Positions 33,000 to 43,200 of a stretch of 64,000 nucleotides of DNA are shown piece by piece. The position numbers and the translations under genes are program-made. The notes under the pieces were generated by a model. It did no database searches. It was not told the origin of the DNA and was given only the letters and a program-made list of their open reading frames with translations. This stretch comes from Pachyseris speciosa (taxonomy: Eukaryota > Cnidaria > Anthozoa > Scleractinia > Pachyseridae): positions 427,501-491,500 of the forward strand of contig JAEMWC010000154.1 in NCBI GenBank assembly GCA_016490735.1, read 5' to 3'. Position 1 is the stretch's first letter; each line of letters opens with the position of its first letter.

Positions 33000-35939
33000 G
33001 TTATTGTTATTGTTATTGTTATTGTTATTGTTATTGTTATTGTTATTGTTATTGTTATTGTTATTGTTATTCTAGGGCACGGGGCAATTTTCTTTTGCGA
33101 CTTACAACCTCGAAACGATGACGAACGAGAGCATTGCAATATGACACTGATCATTGATATGTTAAAAGCTCAGCAATGATAACGGAATTAAGAGTTCTCT
33201 AACTTCCAGTTGGTACTTGATCTTAGTTTTGTGTTACCCAGATAATCTGCGCAAATAAAAAGAATATTACAAGCGCAATGTTGGTCCCTTGAATTTTGTC
33301 GTTTCACAACACCTTTAGAAAGGAAGTAAGGTAAAGCAGCAACGAACGAAGTGCACCAATAATCTTTTACCTCCGCTTAGATCTAGTTTCTATAGGGAGC
33401 AACTGCAACGATAAGGCGACTTTGGTGAGGGGGTCTTTCCCATTTTAAGGTTAGAAATTATTCAGAAATGAATTGCTTCTAAGTTACCAAACGCAAGTGC
33501 AAGTTGTAACTTATTCATGATAGACTTGATAGACTATAATGACTGGTTTAGGCAATCGGATTCACGTACTTAAGCTTAGTTTAGCGACTAACCACGGTGA
33601 AATCAGCAGTATACCAAAATTGAAGATTTGTAGAACCATGGGATAGAATCCTGCCAGTTTCAGCGTTTCATCAGATCAGTTTAGCAAACCATTCAATTGC
33701 CCAATCTTTTTGTGTTTGTAAGCAACTGCATCACATGGTAACTTTGCAAGGTGTTTATTTCAACATCGTTGATAAAACTGGCAACCCTGAAGGTTAGCGG
33801 TTTACCCTCGACTAAATAGTAATACACATAACTTATTGAACCAAGAAATTCAGTCAATTCCTCTGTAATCGTGCTATAACTTTTCATTTTCACTTGCCTT
33901 GGATTAAAAGAAGCCGAATGAAATGTTTAGAAATAACGCAAACTTTCATAGTTACATAAAAAACCACTGCAGCTCCATTTTTATCTGAAGACGGGTGTAT
34001 CACTTTTGTCGTGAGCCAGAGAATACTAGCCCATATAACTTACCGTGCCTTTTATGAACGCCAATGTTTCCTTCATTCCTCTAAGAAATACAAAGATAAA
34101 AGAAAAGAAAAAAAATGTGAAGCTGCATCAGTGAACTCTTTTTAAATCTTCACAGGAAGGCAACATTCATGTCGTACCCTGATATAATAAATCTCAACAT
34201 TTTGACTCTTTAGATGAAACAAGTATTGCGTAAACAAAAAATTGATCCATTTCCTGTAAAACAGTAGAAATGTTCTATTTATTATATAAACACCAATGAA
34301 ATACCAAACCATTTCACTTTCGCTGCGAAAGGCACGATTTATTATATAATTATAGCAACTGTGATCTGATAACATAATTATTTTCACGTGTGAAGATATC
34401 ACCTTGTATTTGGTTGGTGTTTATATAATAAAACCGTTTACTTCGACGTGGCTGAGTTTGCGAATCGGTCTACGTAGCGTTTTGATCATGCTTTGACATG
34501 GAACTTATACGTCGTAATTCAAGAGCAGATTTAGAAAGCTCATAATTTCACCAAGCACTCACTGGCATAAACGCTAAGGATGAAGATTTTAATCAGTTTT
34601 GTCATTCCGATCATTTCCTGCTTGCACTATAAGTGTGCTCTGTTCTTGATGTTTTCTATCTCACTGCCACAAATATACATATTTTACATATTTTACAGTA
34701 CATTTTTTACTGAAATGACAAACAAGGGGCAGCTCATGATCATAACACAAAACCAGCGCGTTCCGAAATGCTGTCAGTAACAATTATACCATAAATTAGA
34801 TTGGTGATTAATGGGTCATTAATTGGCCTTATTGTATCATAACAACAAAAACAAACAGAAGATATTAATGGCAGATAACAGTCCTTTTTAACAAGACTCT
34901 TTGACAGTTATCACGACGACATAACAGAAAATTCAATGACTTTGTCAGACCGTGACATGGAAATTAATCGCCGCAGACGCTTCCAAAACCCATTTGTAAC
35001 CAGCCTGAGGAATATATAGTCACTGGGCACTAGGCTGAGTCACTGAGAGCAACGTGAGTGGCGTAGAGCACGTAGGAGATTGTGCACGTGATTTTGGGTT
35101 CAGAGTCTGAGGAAAGTGAAGGGAGATAAACAGACAAAAATCATTATCTGGGCTTAACGTCCGTGAGATAAATCTTGGCCAAGTGGCAAACTCTTCACAA
35201 ATGGCGTAAAGAGAAACCACTGAAACGGGAAATTAATCGCGGTGAACGGGTGAACTCGATTTAGTCTTGTGCGTCTCAGTTTTCTCTTAACCACATCATC
35301 ACAGAGAGTCTCAGATCGAATCAAAGGGAATAAATTCGTTGATTAAAATACAAGCTAAAAGATAGAAGTTGCAATCTCAATCGCACAGCGCCACAACCAC
35401 GATTGCTGTTAGTGTGTTAATCGTGAAAGAGACACGCACGAGCGACAAAGAAGTTAAACGTTATGTCAAATGAGGACTACTTCACTCTTCCTCAAACTTT
35501 TAGCCGGGCATATTTTGGACCTGAAGGTGAAAATCCAAAGGTGCAATTGTGCTTTACAAATTCTGACAGTTGTTGAGAAGCCGGCTTTTGAAAGCTACGG
35601 TTCGTTTTAAAATATATTACAATAAAGTGCTGATTTACTAAGAAAATGGACCAGCTGCACATGTGTAATTTGGCATTGCATGTTGTAAATATAACAGGTA
35701 CAAAGGTTGAATTTAAATGATGGAAATTGATATTATTTATCTCCACAGAGTATACTCAGTCTTTCAAACGCATAATTCGTAACGGAAAAAGGCATTTGAC
35801 TTAAAAAAACAAACGTCCATTGGCGCACACCGAGTCGCGAATAAACCAAACTTACCTTTAATTGAGCTGGAAAGGGCAAAACCAATACAACTGTACAGAC
35901 AAGGAAAACAATGGCAGCGAGACTTGGACGCGACCCCAT
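22173..35939 (-). CDS. Secreted phospholipase A2, copy A (5 exons, 167 aa, giant intron)
   Basis: Exons are 35856-35939, 34044-34080, 23459-23585, 22793-22905 and 22173-22315; 84+37+127+113+143 equals 504 nt, exactly 168 codons with stop. Phases 0, 1, 2, 1 agree at every junction, and all introns are GT-AG. Exon 1 encodes a signal peptide ([20 protein letters not shown]). Exon 2 is a 37-nt micro-exon for the propeptide. Exon 3 has the calcium loop [11 protein letters not shown] with PVDDTD, exon 4 CCYSHDFCY with the His-Asp pair, and exon 5 [11 protein letters not shown] with the partner Asp. Intron 2 spans 10.5 kb and contains a LINE that itself contains a 5.5-kb transposon. The tail is acidic/neutral rather than Lys-rich, unlike copies C and D. 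A calcium-dependent secreted lipase is well supported; digestive, defensive or venom use cannot be told apart. Confidence 0.88.
22600..22692. repeat. (AAT)n microsatellite
   Basis: Imperfect AAT/AAC repeats in intron 4 of phospholipase copy A. Confidence 0.9.
23036..23415. repeat. Tandem duplication of about 195 bp
   Basis: Two copies (about 23039-23230 and 23240-23415) start AAATT(T/C)CATGG and share AAACGCGGCGCG and TTTCTTTGTTCGTT-like words. It lies in intron 3 of phospholipase copy A. Confidence 0.75.
23590..24240. other. Intronic, no gene seen
   Basis: Start of the giant intron 2 of phospholipase copy A (read on the minus strand this is its 3' part). Nothing recognised. Confidence 0.5.
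24240..26139 (-). pseudogene. REL-endonuclease LINE, 3' part (RT palm to endonuclease)
   Basis: Minus-strand sequence continues the LINE interrupted at 26140. In order it shows FQGDSLS (with a frameshift just after), the catalytic FMDDLKLL motif, YKYLGI, and the thumb. Then come a CCHC knuckle ([18 protein letters not shown]) and a restriction-like endonuclease segment ([20 protein letters not shown]), the domain order of R2-type LINEs. RT would copy its RNA at a site nicked by the endonuclease. This copy is dead: an in-frame stop replaces a Trp near 25449, there are frameshifts, and a 35-bp insertion lies near its end. Sequence beyond 24568 may be its 3' UTR. Confidence 0.8.
24614..24672. 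mobile_element. 35-bp retroelement tail insertion with 12-bp target duplication
   Basis: The direct repeat TTGAAAGCCTGG occurs at 24614-24625 and 24661-24672. Between them are 35 bp including TTATCAACGGAGTTGATAA, the same tail as at 16020-16050. This fits an extremely 5'-truncated Penelope-type insertion. Confidence 0.7.
26140..26500 (+). repeat. Left terminal inverted repeat of the CXC element
   Basis: Inverted match to 31266-31616. The shared words include TCACGTGACCTTGAATTTTG, AAAATGCGGCTTTTAGCAAG and TAGTCACGTGACAGTGA. Two CACGTG palindromes lie inside each arm. Confidence 0.9.
26672..31167 (+). pseudogene. Putative transposase gene with C-terminal CXC domain, degenerate
   Basis: Introns with GT-AG and compatible phases are 27081-27285 (phase 2), 28190-28273 (phase 1) and 30572-30781 (phase 1). 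Domains in order: two zinc-knuckle-like blocks (PYCIIHC ... [10 protein letters not shown], and [11 protein letters not shown] ... [10 protein letters not shown]); a conserved core with [20 protein letters not shown]; a second core with [13 protein letters not shown] and [14 protein letters not shown]; then [20 protein letters not shown]; and last a Cys-rich CXC block ([14 protein letters not shown], then [12 protein letters not shown]) before an acidic tail. Asp in the first core and Glu in LEET could be catalytic, but this is a guess. Lesions: frameshifts near 26865, 27040, 27750, 27893, 28997 and 29890, an in-frame TGA at 27967, and stops near 30074 and 30383. It cannot make a full protein. 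Confidence 0.75.
30575..30622. repeat. (TTA)n microsatellite in the last intron of the CXC element
   Basis: About 15 ATT/TTA units immediately after the splice donor at 30572. Confidence 0.9.
31266..31616 (-). repeat. Right terminal inverted repeat of the CXC element
   Basis: Inverted partner of 26140-26500, ending CTTGGCCCATGGACT. Confidence 0.9.
31617..32870 (-). pseudogene. REL-endonuclease LINE, 5' part (N-terminal linker and RT fingers)
   Basis: Minus-strand sequence upstream of the interruption. From about 32860 it encodes a Lys/Arg-rich N-terminal segment ([19 protein letters not shown]). Then come the RT start motifs [30 protein letters not shown] and [20 protein letters not shown], and finally the stretch ending NINRG at the insertion site. 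This order ([20 protein letters not shown]) is typical of R2-like and related LINE reverse transcriptases. A short duplicated word (GCAATCCTTAAGAA) near 31821 and 31854 breaks the frame. It continues at 26139. Confidence 0.8.
32966..33071. repeat. (TTA)n(TTATTG)n microsatellite
   Basis: About 10 TTA units pass into about 12 TTATTG units. It abuts the 5' end of the LINE fragment. Confidence 0.95.
33080..34043. other. Intronic, no gene seen
   Basis: Upstream part of the giant intron 2 of phospholipase copy A. Nothing recognised apart from AT-rich sequence. Confidence 0.5.
34081..35855. other. Intron 1 of phospholipase copy A; no gene seen
   Basis: Contains short repeated TTATATAATAAA words near 34278-34430 and no supported exon. 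Confidence 0.5.
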
Positions 35940-36204
35940 TTAAACCGCAAAATCAGCAAAGCGCTCTGAACTGATCGCCGGGAAATCGAAACAACCGGTG
36001 AAAGTGTATATTTTTTTTGGTGAAGTGATTTAAGAAACCTGATTCTGACATCTGACATCTGACATCTGTTTGAGAAACTATAAATTCTGTTAGCCAATAG
36101 GAATCGCGTATGTGTGGGAGTCGATGTCACATTGGGTGCTGTCAAGAATAATCTTTAAAACATATATTTTCTCAGGTTTCTTTGATCTTAAATACTCTTT
36201 GTCT

Positions 36205-36365
36205 TTGGCCATCGCAGCTTAACAAGAAATAACACACAAACTGCGGTGATAGACATGACAATAAAACGCATTGTTGGAAAACAAAAATATAGTTTCATTT
36301 TTGGTTTCCAACAATGTGTTTTATTGTCATGTTTATCACCGCAGTTTTTGTGTTATTTCTTCGAT
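36205..36365. repeat. Inverted pair of Penelope-type end sequence
   Basis: AACACACAAACTGCGGTGATA and its inverted copy TATCACCGCAGTTTTTGTG flank a short spacer. The words resemble the outer ends of the Penelope pair at 3288-5962 (AACACAAACAGCGGAGATAA). Likely a fused remnant of two inverted ends. Confidence 0.6.
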
Positions 36366-36613
36366 CTTACTTCATAGGTCATTTCCCAGGTTCCCTTAAT
36401 ACAAGCAGAAACTCTTTTCATCGAAAAAAGAGGTGTATTTTCATGGAATGGTGAAAGAGCTATCATGCAAATGATACGACTGATAAAAAGCGAAAATGCA
36501 GACTATTCCTCTCTTCCTACTTCTGTTTTGTTTTGCGGCAAAATATACACTTGTGGGGGCTTTTATCATATTGATCATCTGTATTGAGCTGCACGATTAA
36601 TAGATGGTTCCAC

Positions 36614-36868
36614 GGTTATTGGCGCCATATTAACTAGGTGGGTGGGGGAGGCGAATTTCCTCAGCGAAAATGTCTTTCAAAAGACATTTGTCCTGACATT
36701 ATTTTCATAAAGTGTAAGGAACAGATTCTGGCTACAACGTAGTGGCAAATGCTGGAAATCCGCTTTTTTTCTTTTAGCAGCGTTGCAGCGTTCAAAATCC
36801 CATACGTTTACTGCTTACTGTAATTTTAGCCGTGTTTGCCCCCCAGTTAATATGGCGCCAATAACCAT
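36614..36868. mobile_element. MITE with GGTTATTGGCGCCATATTAA ends
   Basis: The 5' end GGTTATTGGCGCCATATTAA and its inverted copy near 36845-36868 bound about 255 bp of non-coding sequence. Confidence 0.75.
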
Positions 36869-36869
36869 C

Positions 36870-38060
36870 AATTTTTTTAATGAAGATCTTGACGTCTGTC
36901 ACAACCATTCCAAGAGAGCTGAAGAGAGATTAATGCCGTACCAGAGTTTCCTTTAATCTCTGTCAGACCAGTTCCAAACGGTCAAGGCTTTGCTGGCACC
37001 TGAATATGGGCATACCACCGGTTAGTTTGTTGGTAATAAAAGAGGAGAAGTACTGGGACTATCGTTATTGGTGTAGTGAGCGGTTACTCGGCTCAAATTC
37101 AAAATGGCGGACGCGAAGATCCGATCTAATAAAGGCCTGTTCGCTCGAAGAAAAAAAAAGGCGTTTTAAGATTATTTTTGGAGCAACTACAGAATACAGG
37201 GCCACTTTAATCCACCTCATTTACGCGTGTCGGAGGCTTTTGTAGTACGAAGCATATAACAATGGACACTATTGTTCTTCAATGGTATGTAAATATTAAA
37301 GTGGCCCTTAAATAATTTTTGCACTAATACACGCCCAAAACAAGGCCTAAAAGAGGATGAATGTGCTGGGCATTGAGTCTGCGGTTGGAGGCCAGTGCCG
37401 CAATGTGCTTTCTTTTACACATGTATTAGACTAGAGACTATGCCTTGTGTTATTTCTCTTAAGTTGGATGTACAAGTACCAGCAAACACAATGGGGACTG
37501 TTTAAGTTGTGTGAGCCCACATTACAGTAATTCATAAGTTCCTTCACTTCATTTTGGTTAATTCATAGATCTGAGATTGACCTGTTTAGGGAAGGAGGTT
37601 GGGAACGTGCACCTTACTGCATAAATTTTCATGATCAGGTAACAGATTTTACTCCAATGATGCCCTTTCCTCTTATACTATTAAAAAAAAAAAAGTACCT
37701 CGTTTGTGTACCTCAACGAGAGGCCAAAGCCATTTTTTTTCAGTAGCAATTATATCTACGCTGTAGTACCTCAAAATTTTGTCCGTTTTCAGAGGCGTAT
37801 CATTTGGTTCTGCCACACTTATGCACCTACATCATATGGTTTGCCCCAGGATGGGGGGGAGGGGGAAACCCACGGGAATTAGACTTCCACAGTGGTCCCC
37901 AGGGTGGTAAATTTGACTTGACTGCCATCTTGGAAAGTTTGCTGTGCCAGTGCCTGAGGTGGGAATTTGACTTTTAATGGCGACCCAAGGGTGGGCAAAT
38001 TGACATTTGAAAACCTGAAAATGTCAAATTTCCTGTGGCAACTTTATAGATATTACGTCT
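36870..38060. other. Intergenic, no gene seen
   Basis: A short ATG-initiated frame near 37104 (ATGGCGGACGCGAAG) looks like repeat-borne coding debris. No conserved domain. Confidence 0.45.
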
Positions 38061-38064
38061 AAAG

Positions 38065-38182
38065 CCAGATGATTTTACTCATCAAAGGGAGACCTCTTGG
38101 CAGTGAAAGGGTTAAAAACTATCTCCTTAACCCTTTCACTGCCAAGGGTGACTTTATAGGTTTTACTCTAATGCCAGATGAG

Positions 38183-38214
<32 letters not shown>

Positions 38215-38485
38215 TTCAACAGGAGACGTCTTGGCAGTGAAAGGCCTTAAAAACTATCTCCTTAACCCTTCACTGCCAAGGACAACTTTATATATTTTAC
38301 TCTGTCTAATGCCAGACGATTTTACTCGTCAAAGGGAGACCTCTTGGCAGTGAAAGGCCTTAAAAACTATCTCCTTAACCCTTTCACTGCCAAGGGCAAC
38401 TTTATAGATTTCACTCTAACACCCAACGGTTTTACTCATCAAAGGGTGACCTCTTGGCAGTGAGAAGGTTAAAAACTATCTCCTT
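38065..38485. repeat. Tandem repeat with CCTTAACCCTTTCACTGCCA words
   Basis: About four imperfect units of roughly 100-125 bp. Each holds CTCTTGGCAGTGAAAGG, AAAAACTATCTCCTTAA and GCCAGA(T/C)GATTTTACTC. Each unit contains the self-complementary pair GGCAGTGAAAGG / CCTTTCACTGCC, so single strands can fold. Confidence 0.85.
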
Positions 38486-38566
38486 AATGGTTCCTCTTTC
38501 ACTTTACAATGATTTTAGTGGTTGGTTAACATGGAATCCCATTTTTCAATGGCCTCCTCATATCAT

Positions 38567-38878
38567 CAGGGTTCGCACGCACCTTGAAAGTCCTTGAAAG
38601 TCCTTGAATTTGAAAATCAAGATTCAAGGCCTTGAGAGTCCGTGAAAAGTACGTTGGGTCCTTGAAAAACCTTGAAATTTGCTGTTTGACTGTTTCCACT
38701 TAGTGGAAGAACTAGAAAAGACTTAAGACTTGAACAAATCTGGCAGTTATCCCTGAAACCCAATCATCTAGTATCACATTCTAATGTCATTTTTTACTGG
38801 ATGGAGTGCTTGAAAAATTGGAATTGTGCCCTGGAATGTCCTTGAATTTTTAGTCCAAAAATAAGTATGAACCCTATA
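38567..38878. mobile_element. MITE-like element with CAGGGTTC ends
   Basis: Starts TCAGGGTTCGCACGCACC and ends ATGAACCCTATA. The interior has repeated CCTTGAAAGTCCTTGAA words. Non-coding. Confidence 0.6.
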
Positions 38879-38879
38879 T

Positions 38880-39770
38880 CATTTAAGCTGACATTATGGA
38901 GCTCCACTCTCGCCCCCCCCCTCCCCCTTTCCCTTCAGCCCTCCCCCTCCCTCACCTTCCCCAGGTTATGAAGAGAGAAAGCAGAGGAGAGTTGTTAGTT
39001 ATGTTTATTACAGCGTTAAAATTTAATTTTATGCGCATTTATAGCACTTGTCTCTTTTTCCAGGCCCCATTTAAATAATTCTTGAAAAACAACTATACAT
39101 TGTACATTACCTCCTGTATTTACGTCCTTATCTGTTCCTAAAATAAGGCCCCATATGTAATTAGGCACAACCGACAGTATAAAATAATTCTAAGCACATC
39201 AAAAATAAATTCATGTGATTTATCAGGGACAATACTCTGCCTTGTTTTCCATTATGTCATCATTATGTGCAGCAGATTTATGCAGTTTACATGCAACTAA
39301 ATTCATGAATATTGCCCTAAGTTCCTGGACCATACAAATGCCATGATACACACCAACAATAACTGAGGAGTAGTATCCATAAACTCATTTGCCTCATGAT
39401 TAACCAAATAATTATATATGTAATATAACAATAATTCATCCATTCACTATGAATATGAAACAAAAATTTGCAGCTAAGTTACCTACAGTGCAAATATACA
39501 TGTACATGTACAAGTAAAGGTTTCCACTCTGGCAGCTGAGTTAAACCCATTTAGTTGTTCCCTATAATACAAAATTTACAATAATCAAATTATAATTTGG
39601 CAAATAATTTTTGAGCGACCAGCACCACCTTTAAAGACAATGCTTCTTCTCTTGCTTATCATCATTTGAACTCATCCCCATCTGGAGAAGCATTTCATGA
39701 CATTTAAAGCCAGAAAACTACAAGAGGAATACAAGCACAAATGGCATTGAAGAAAATAATGCATATTGTT
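38880..39770. other. Intergenic, no gene seen
   Basis: A C-rich tract at 38911-38950 and AT-rich sequence downstream of the bHLH gene; part may be its 3' UTR. Confidence 0.4.
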
Positions 39771-39774
39771 ATAT

Positions 39775-40010
39775 ACTTAGACTTTCACTCAACAAAATGA
39801 GCACTGTGATTGGTTGATTCTTGGTCACCTGATCAAATTCAAAATATTAATGTAACTGAGCGGGATACAATTCCACACTTGTTGCCCGCACCAGATACAA
39901 CAGCACATATAGGCATAATCTTCAGCACATGCTCACATCAGCTTGATTAATGGGAGCAGGCCTGAGAACGATGCCAGTTTTCAGTTTAAACCAACGATGT
40001 TTCTGTTGCT
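39775..40010 (+). repeat. Copy of the 55.8-kb element interior, empty for the nested insertion
   Basis: Similar to 55795-56039 joined to 57119-57135. At 39986-39990 TTAAA is followed directly by CCAACGAT, showing the site before the 1.08-kb nested element inserted at 56040. Its own terminal repeats were not found here. Confidence 0.75.
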
Positions 40011-40288
40011 GTAACATCATACTTGCAATAAGCCATTAATATAATCCTGTGAACATTAGTTTCATTTTCATAATCCAGAATTCAATCTCTATCCATTAAT
40101 TTAAGTTTTCTTTTAAGTTTTTTCACTCTTTGGTAAAGTTTTTGTCATCAAATAAGATTAATGAGTTTGTATAACAATTGTATAATTAGGGGTTTTGAGT
40201 AGCAAGAGTGATACCTGACCCCTTAAACAGGTATACTCCTTTACTGGTCTTTTCAATATAGTTCATCTGTTGTATTGCACACATTCAT

Positions 40289-43200
40289 TCACCTGCTTTC
40301 ATCATCATTTGTTGATGACTCAACTTCCTTTGGTTTAGACTCGCATTTCTGGGTGTCAGGCTCTTGTTTGCACTCTGGATTATGTATGCCATTCATCCCT
40401 GTCAAACTTCCCGGAACATGTGCTCCAAATGGCATCATGCAAGGGACATATGGATACTGAAGACCGGCCATTCTCACACTGTTCATTGCAGCCATGTACC
40501 CACTGAGAGATGAATTTAATCGTCCGCTCACATCAGGAAATGGAGGTACTATGGGCAAAGGAATGTTCATATGAAGAACCACTGGGATGTAGTGAGTGCC
40601 AGACGGGTGGAGTGCATATGTTGATGCAGTGTACGGGTTGGGTACATAAGGGGTCCTTGGTGAGATTGGCGTGGCAACAATTGGTAGATCAGACCCACTG
40701 TTGAGCCATTTGTGGTTTCCACTAGCACCCTCATTTCCACATTTACTGCCAGCCAAATTTGATCGCTCAAAGATGTTGCCATGACAAGGAGCTTCTTTTT
40801 CAGTCTCTCCACTGCAGCTTTCCATGCGTGAAAAGGGAATCCCATTTGCAGACCAAGCATTCCCCATTCCCACAGAAAATTTCAGCTTCTCCTTGACATT
40901 GTTACTGCCTTGCACAGAAGGACTGCTTAGTTCACTTTCCTGAAAATAAAAACTGCTTAACTTGCTGTCACTTCCCCATTGACTTCTCAAACTGTTGTCA
41001 CTTGCTGAAGTGCAGAAAGCACTGCCCCCATTGCTATCACTGGAATCATCCACATGCAGCCGCTTTGATGGACAGTTCTCGTTGGAGGAATTTTCCTGTT
41101 GGGTACCTGTATTGTCGATGTTTTGATAAGATCTTTTGGAGTGCCAGGGATGATGAGACTTTGATGATGAAACATTGTCTGTACCACCATTAGATTTAGT
41201 ACCAAGGTGCTTGTTCTGATCTGTGTTGCTCTTTTCAGCATTTGCAGACATAAATTGCAGTTCACTCTGCAAATGTCCCATGAGTCGCTGAAAGCAAGGC
41301 TGTTGAAGGTCCATAGCTTCTACATTGGTGAGGCAGTGAAATACTTCTTTTATACAGTCCCTAAAGCCGCTGTAGTAGTTTGTCGTGACTTCTGACTGCT
41401 GACTGCTGGATGCTTGCTCATCTGTGGTGGTAACATCCTGGTTTTCTACAAACAATCATTAATAAGTATTGGTTACAATTTCTCCCTCACTTATGAGGCC
41501 ACTGAATGTCTTCTCCAACCGATGGTCTTGCTTTTTCTTTCATAAAAACCTGTTTTAATTGGTTTCCCATTTGAATAAAACGAAAACAAAAAAAGAAAGA
41601 AACGGATCCTCACATGTATGCCTACATGTACATGTATAGGCTGCAAGCCAAACAAGGGTGCCCAGCATACATTTCTTCTTCCCTCAGACTGCACTTACAG
41701 TACTTACATGCTACTTGTTACACATGCAAGTTTTCTTTACTGGTGATATTGGATATTCCATCAAAGAAAACAGGAGTACATTGTAACTTCTTAGCCAATG
41801 GGAATGATTCTAAACATATGCCTATTATTGTTGATATTGACGTATTGCCTGCAGTTATCTTTGTAGTGCATGTTGATTAACTTTATTTATGATTTGGCAT
41901 GAATTATTGTTCAGTCTTCCAAACTGCACTACAGTGTACATGCTAGCCTTATGCAAAGACCCCTCTTCTAGGTGACTCACCTGGAAGGGTTGGATTGTCA
42001 CTTTTACTGCCTAGATTTAACTTCTGCTTTGCAGTGATTTCTTGTAGCTTCTTTATGTAAGTGATTGTTTTCTCCAAGATCTCAGCCTTTTCCAGCTTGA
42101 CATGTAGAAAGACAACAAAATCATTTTTATTACTATAAACTTTCAGAAAAAATATTACCATTACCATTGTTACTATTATATGACTATGCAAGTATAATCA
42201 GCAAGAAGCTAGAAGTCAGGGCTAAAAATTGGCAGTTGCCCGGTTGCTGGTAGCAATTAAAAACTGACCAGGGCCACTTAAAGTGCCTATGAAATAAAAA
42301 ACAAGTTTGGTTTATATGTTTGTTTGTGTCGTTATTAAACCAAAAACCCAGTTTGAAACGCCCGAAACCCTCTCCATGTAAGATTTTTTGGCCTGAAAGT
42401 TTGCATTTGACCGATTTCGAGTGTCTCCATCTTGCACTCGGTCAACACTCAGATTACACCGGAAATGACATACTTGGTGGTTCCACAGACATCAGCTTCA
42501 TGGCAGAGAAGGAAAGAAAGAAAGGTTGCGTTAACTATTACTCTGCCGGTGGACCAAATCTTGCAAATTGTGGCAACAAGACTGGATCACCGGGAATTCC
42601 AATGCATTACTTTCACCCTGAAGAAAATTTTTGGGATGAATGGACTCAATTTGTCCGCCTTCATCGAAAAGATTTCATCCCGAAGAAGAGCTCTTGTTTG
42701 TGTTTTAACAGTGGATTTCGAGGAAAGCTGTTTTGAGCACAAGCCCGTCCTTGTGCAGACTGACAATGATTAAACCATTGACTTGAAGATAAACCTAATT
42801 AAAGGCTCCATTCTTACATGTAAGTCTCCTCTAACTGACCGAAAACGACGGAAAGTAAGTGAGAACTTGGTATCATTGAAGTAAAAGATTGCTGCATGTT
42901 ACCGGTATTTGATATGTGCAGGCCCACAAATGACAGATATTTTAAAATATGTTAGCTTCATGCCTTCGTTGTTTGGAACAGTCCAGGCGTTCTTGATTTG
43001 GAAACAGAAAAAAGGAGAGCTAGTCATTTGGCTGTTCTGACTTGGGATGTTTTCATTTTCACACGGCGAAGATGAGTTTTAGTCCTGTATTTTTGCATTG
43101 ACGTGTTCATTTTAAAATATATTTCGAAAACTGAACTCAGCTCTGAATTTGTAGTGACTGAAGGTGAGAACAATAAGTGGCCATGGTTTGCAAATATTAT

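Noticed and set aside
32874..33179. Ile/Val and Thr/Ile repeat frames
   Set aside because: Produced by the TTA/TTATTG microsatellite.
37104..37245. Short frame starting ATGGCGGACGCGAAG as a first exon
   Set aside because: No signal for a following exon, stop after a Lys-rich stretch, repeat-like surroundings.
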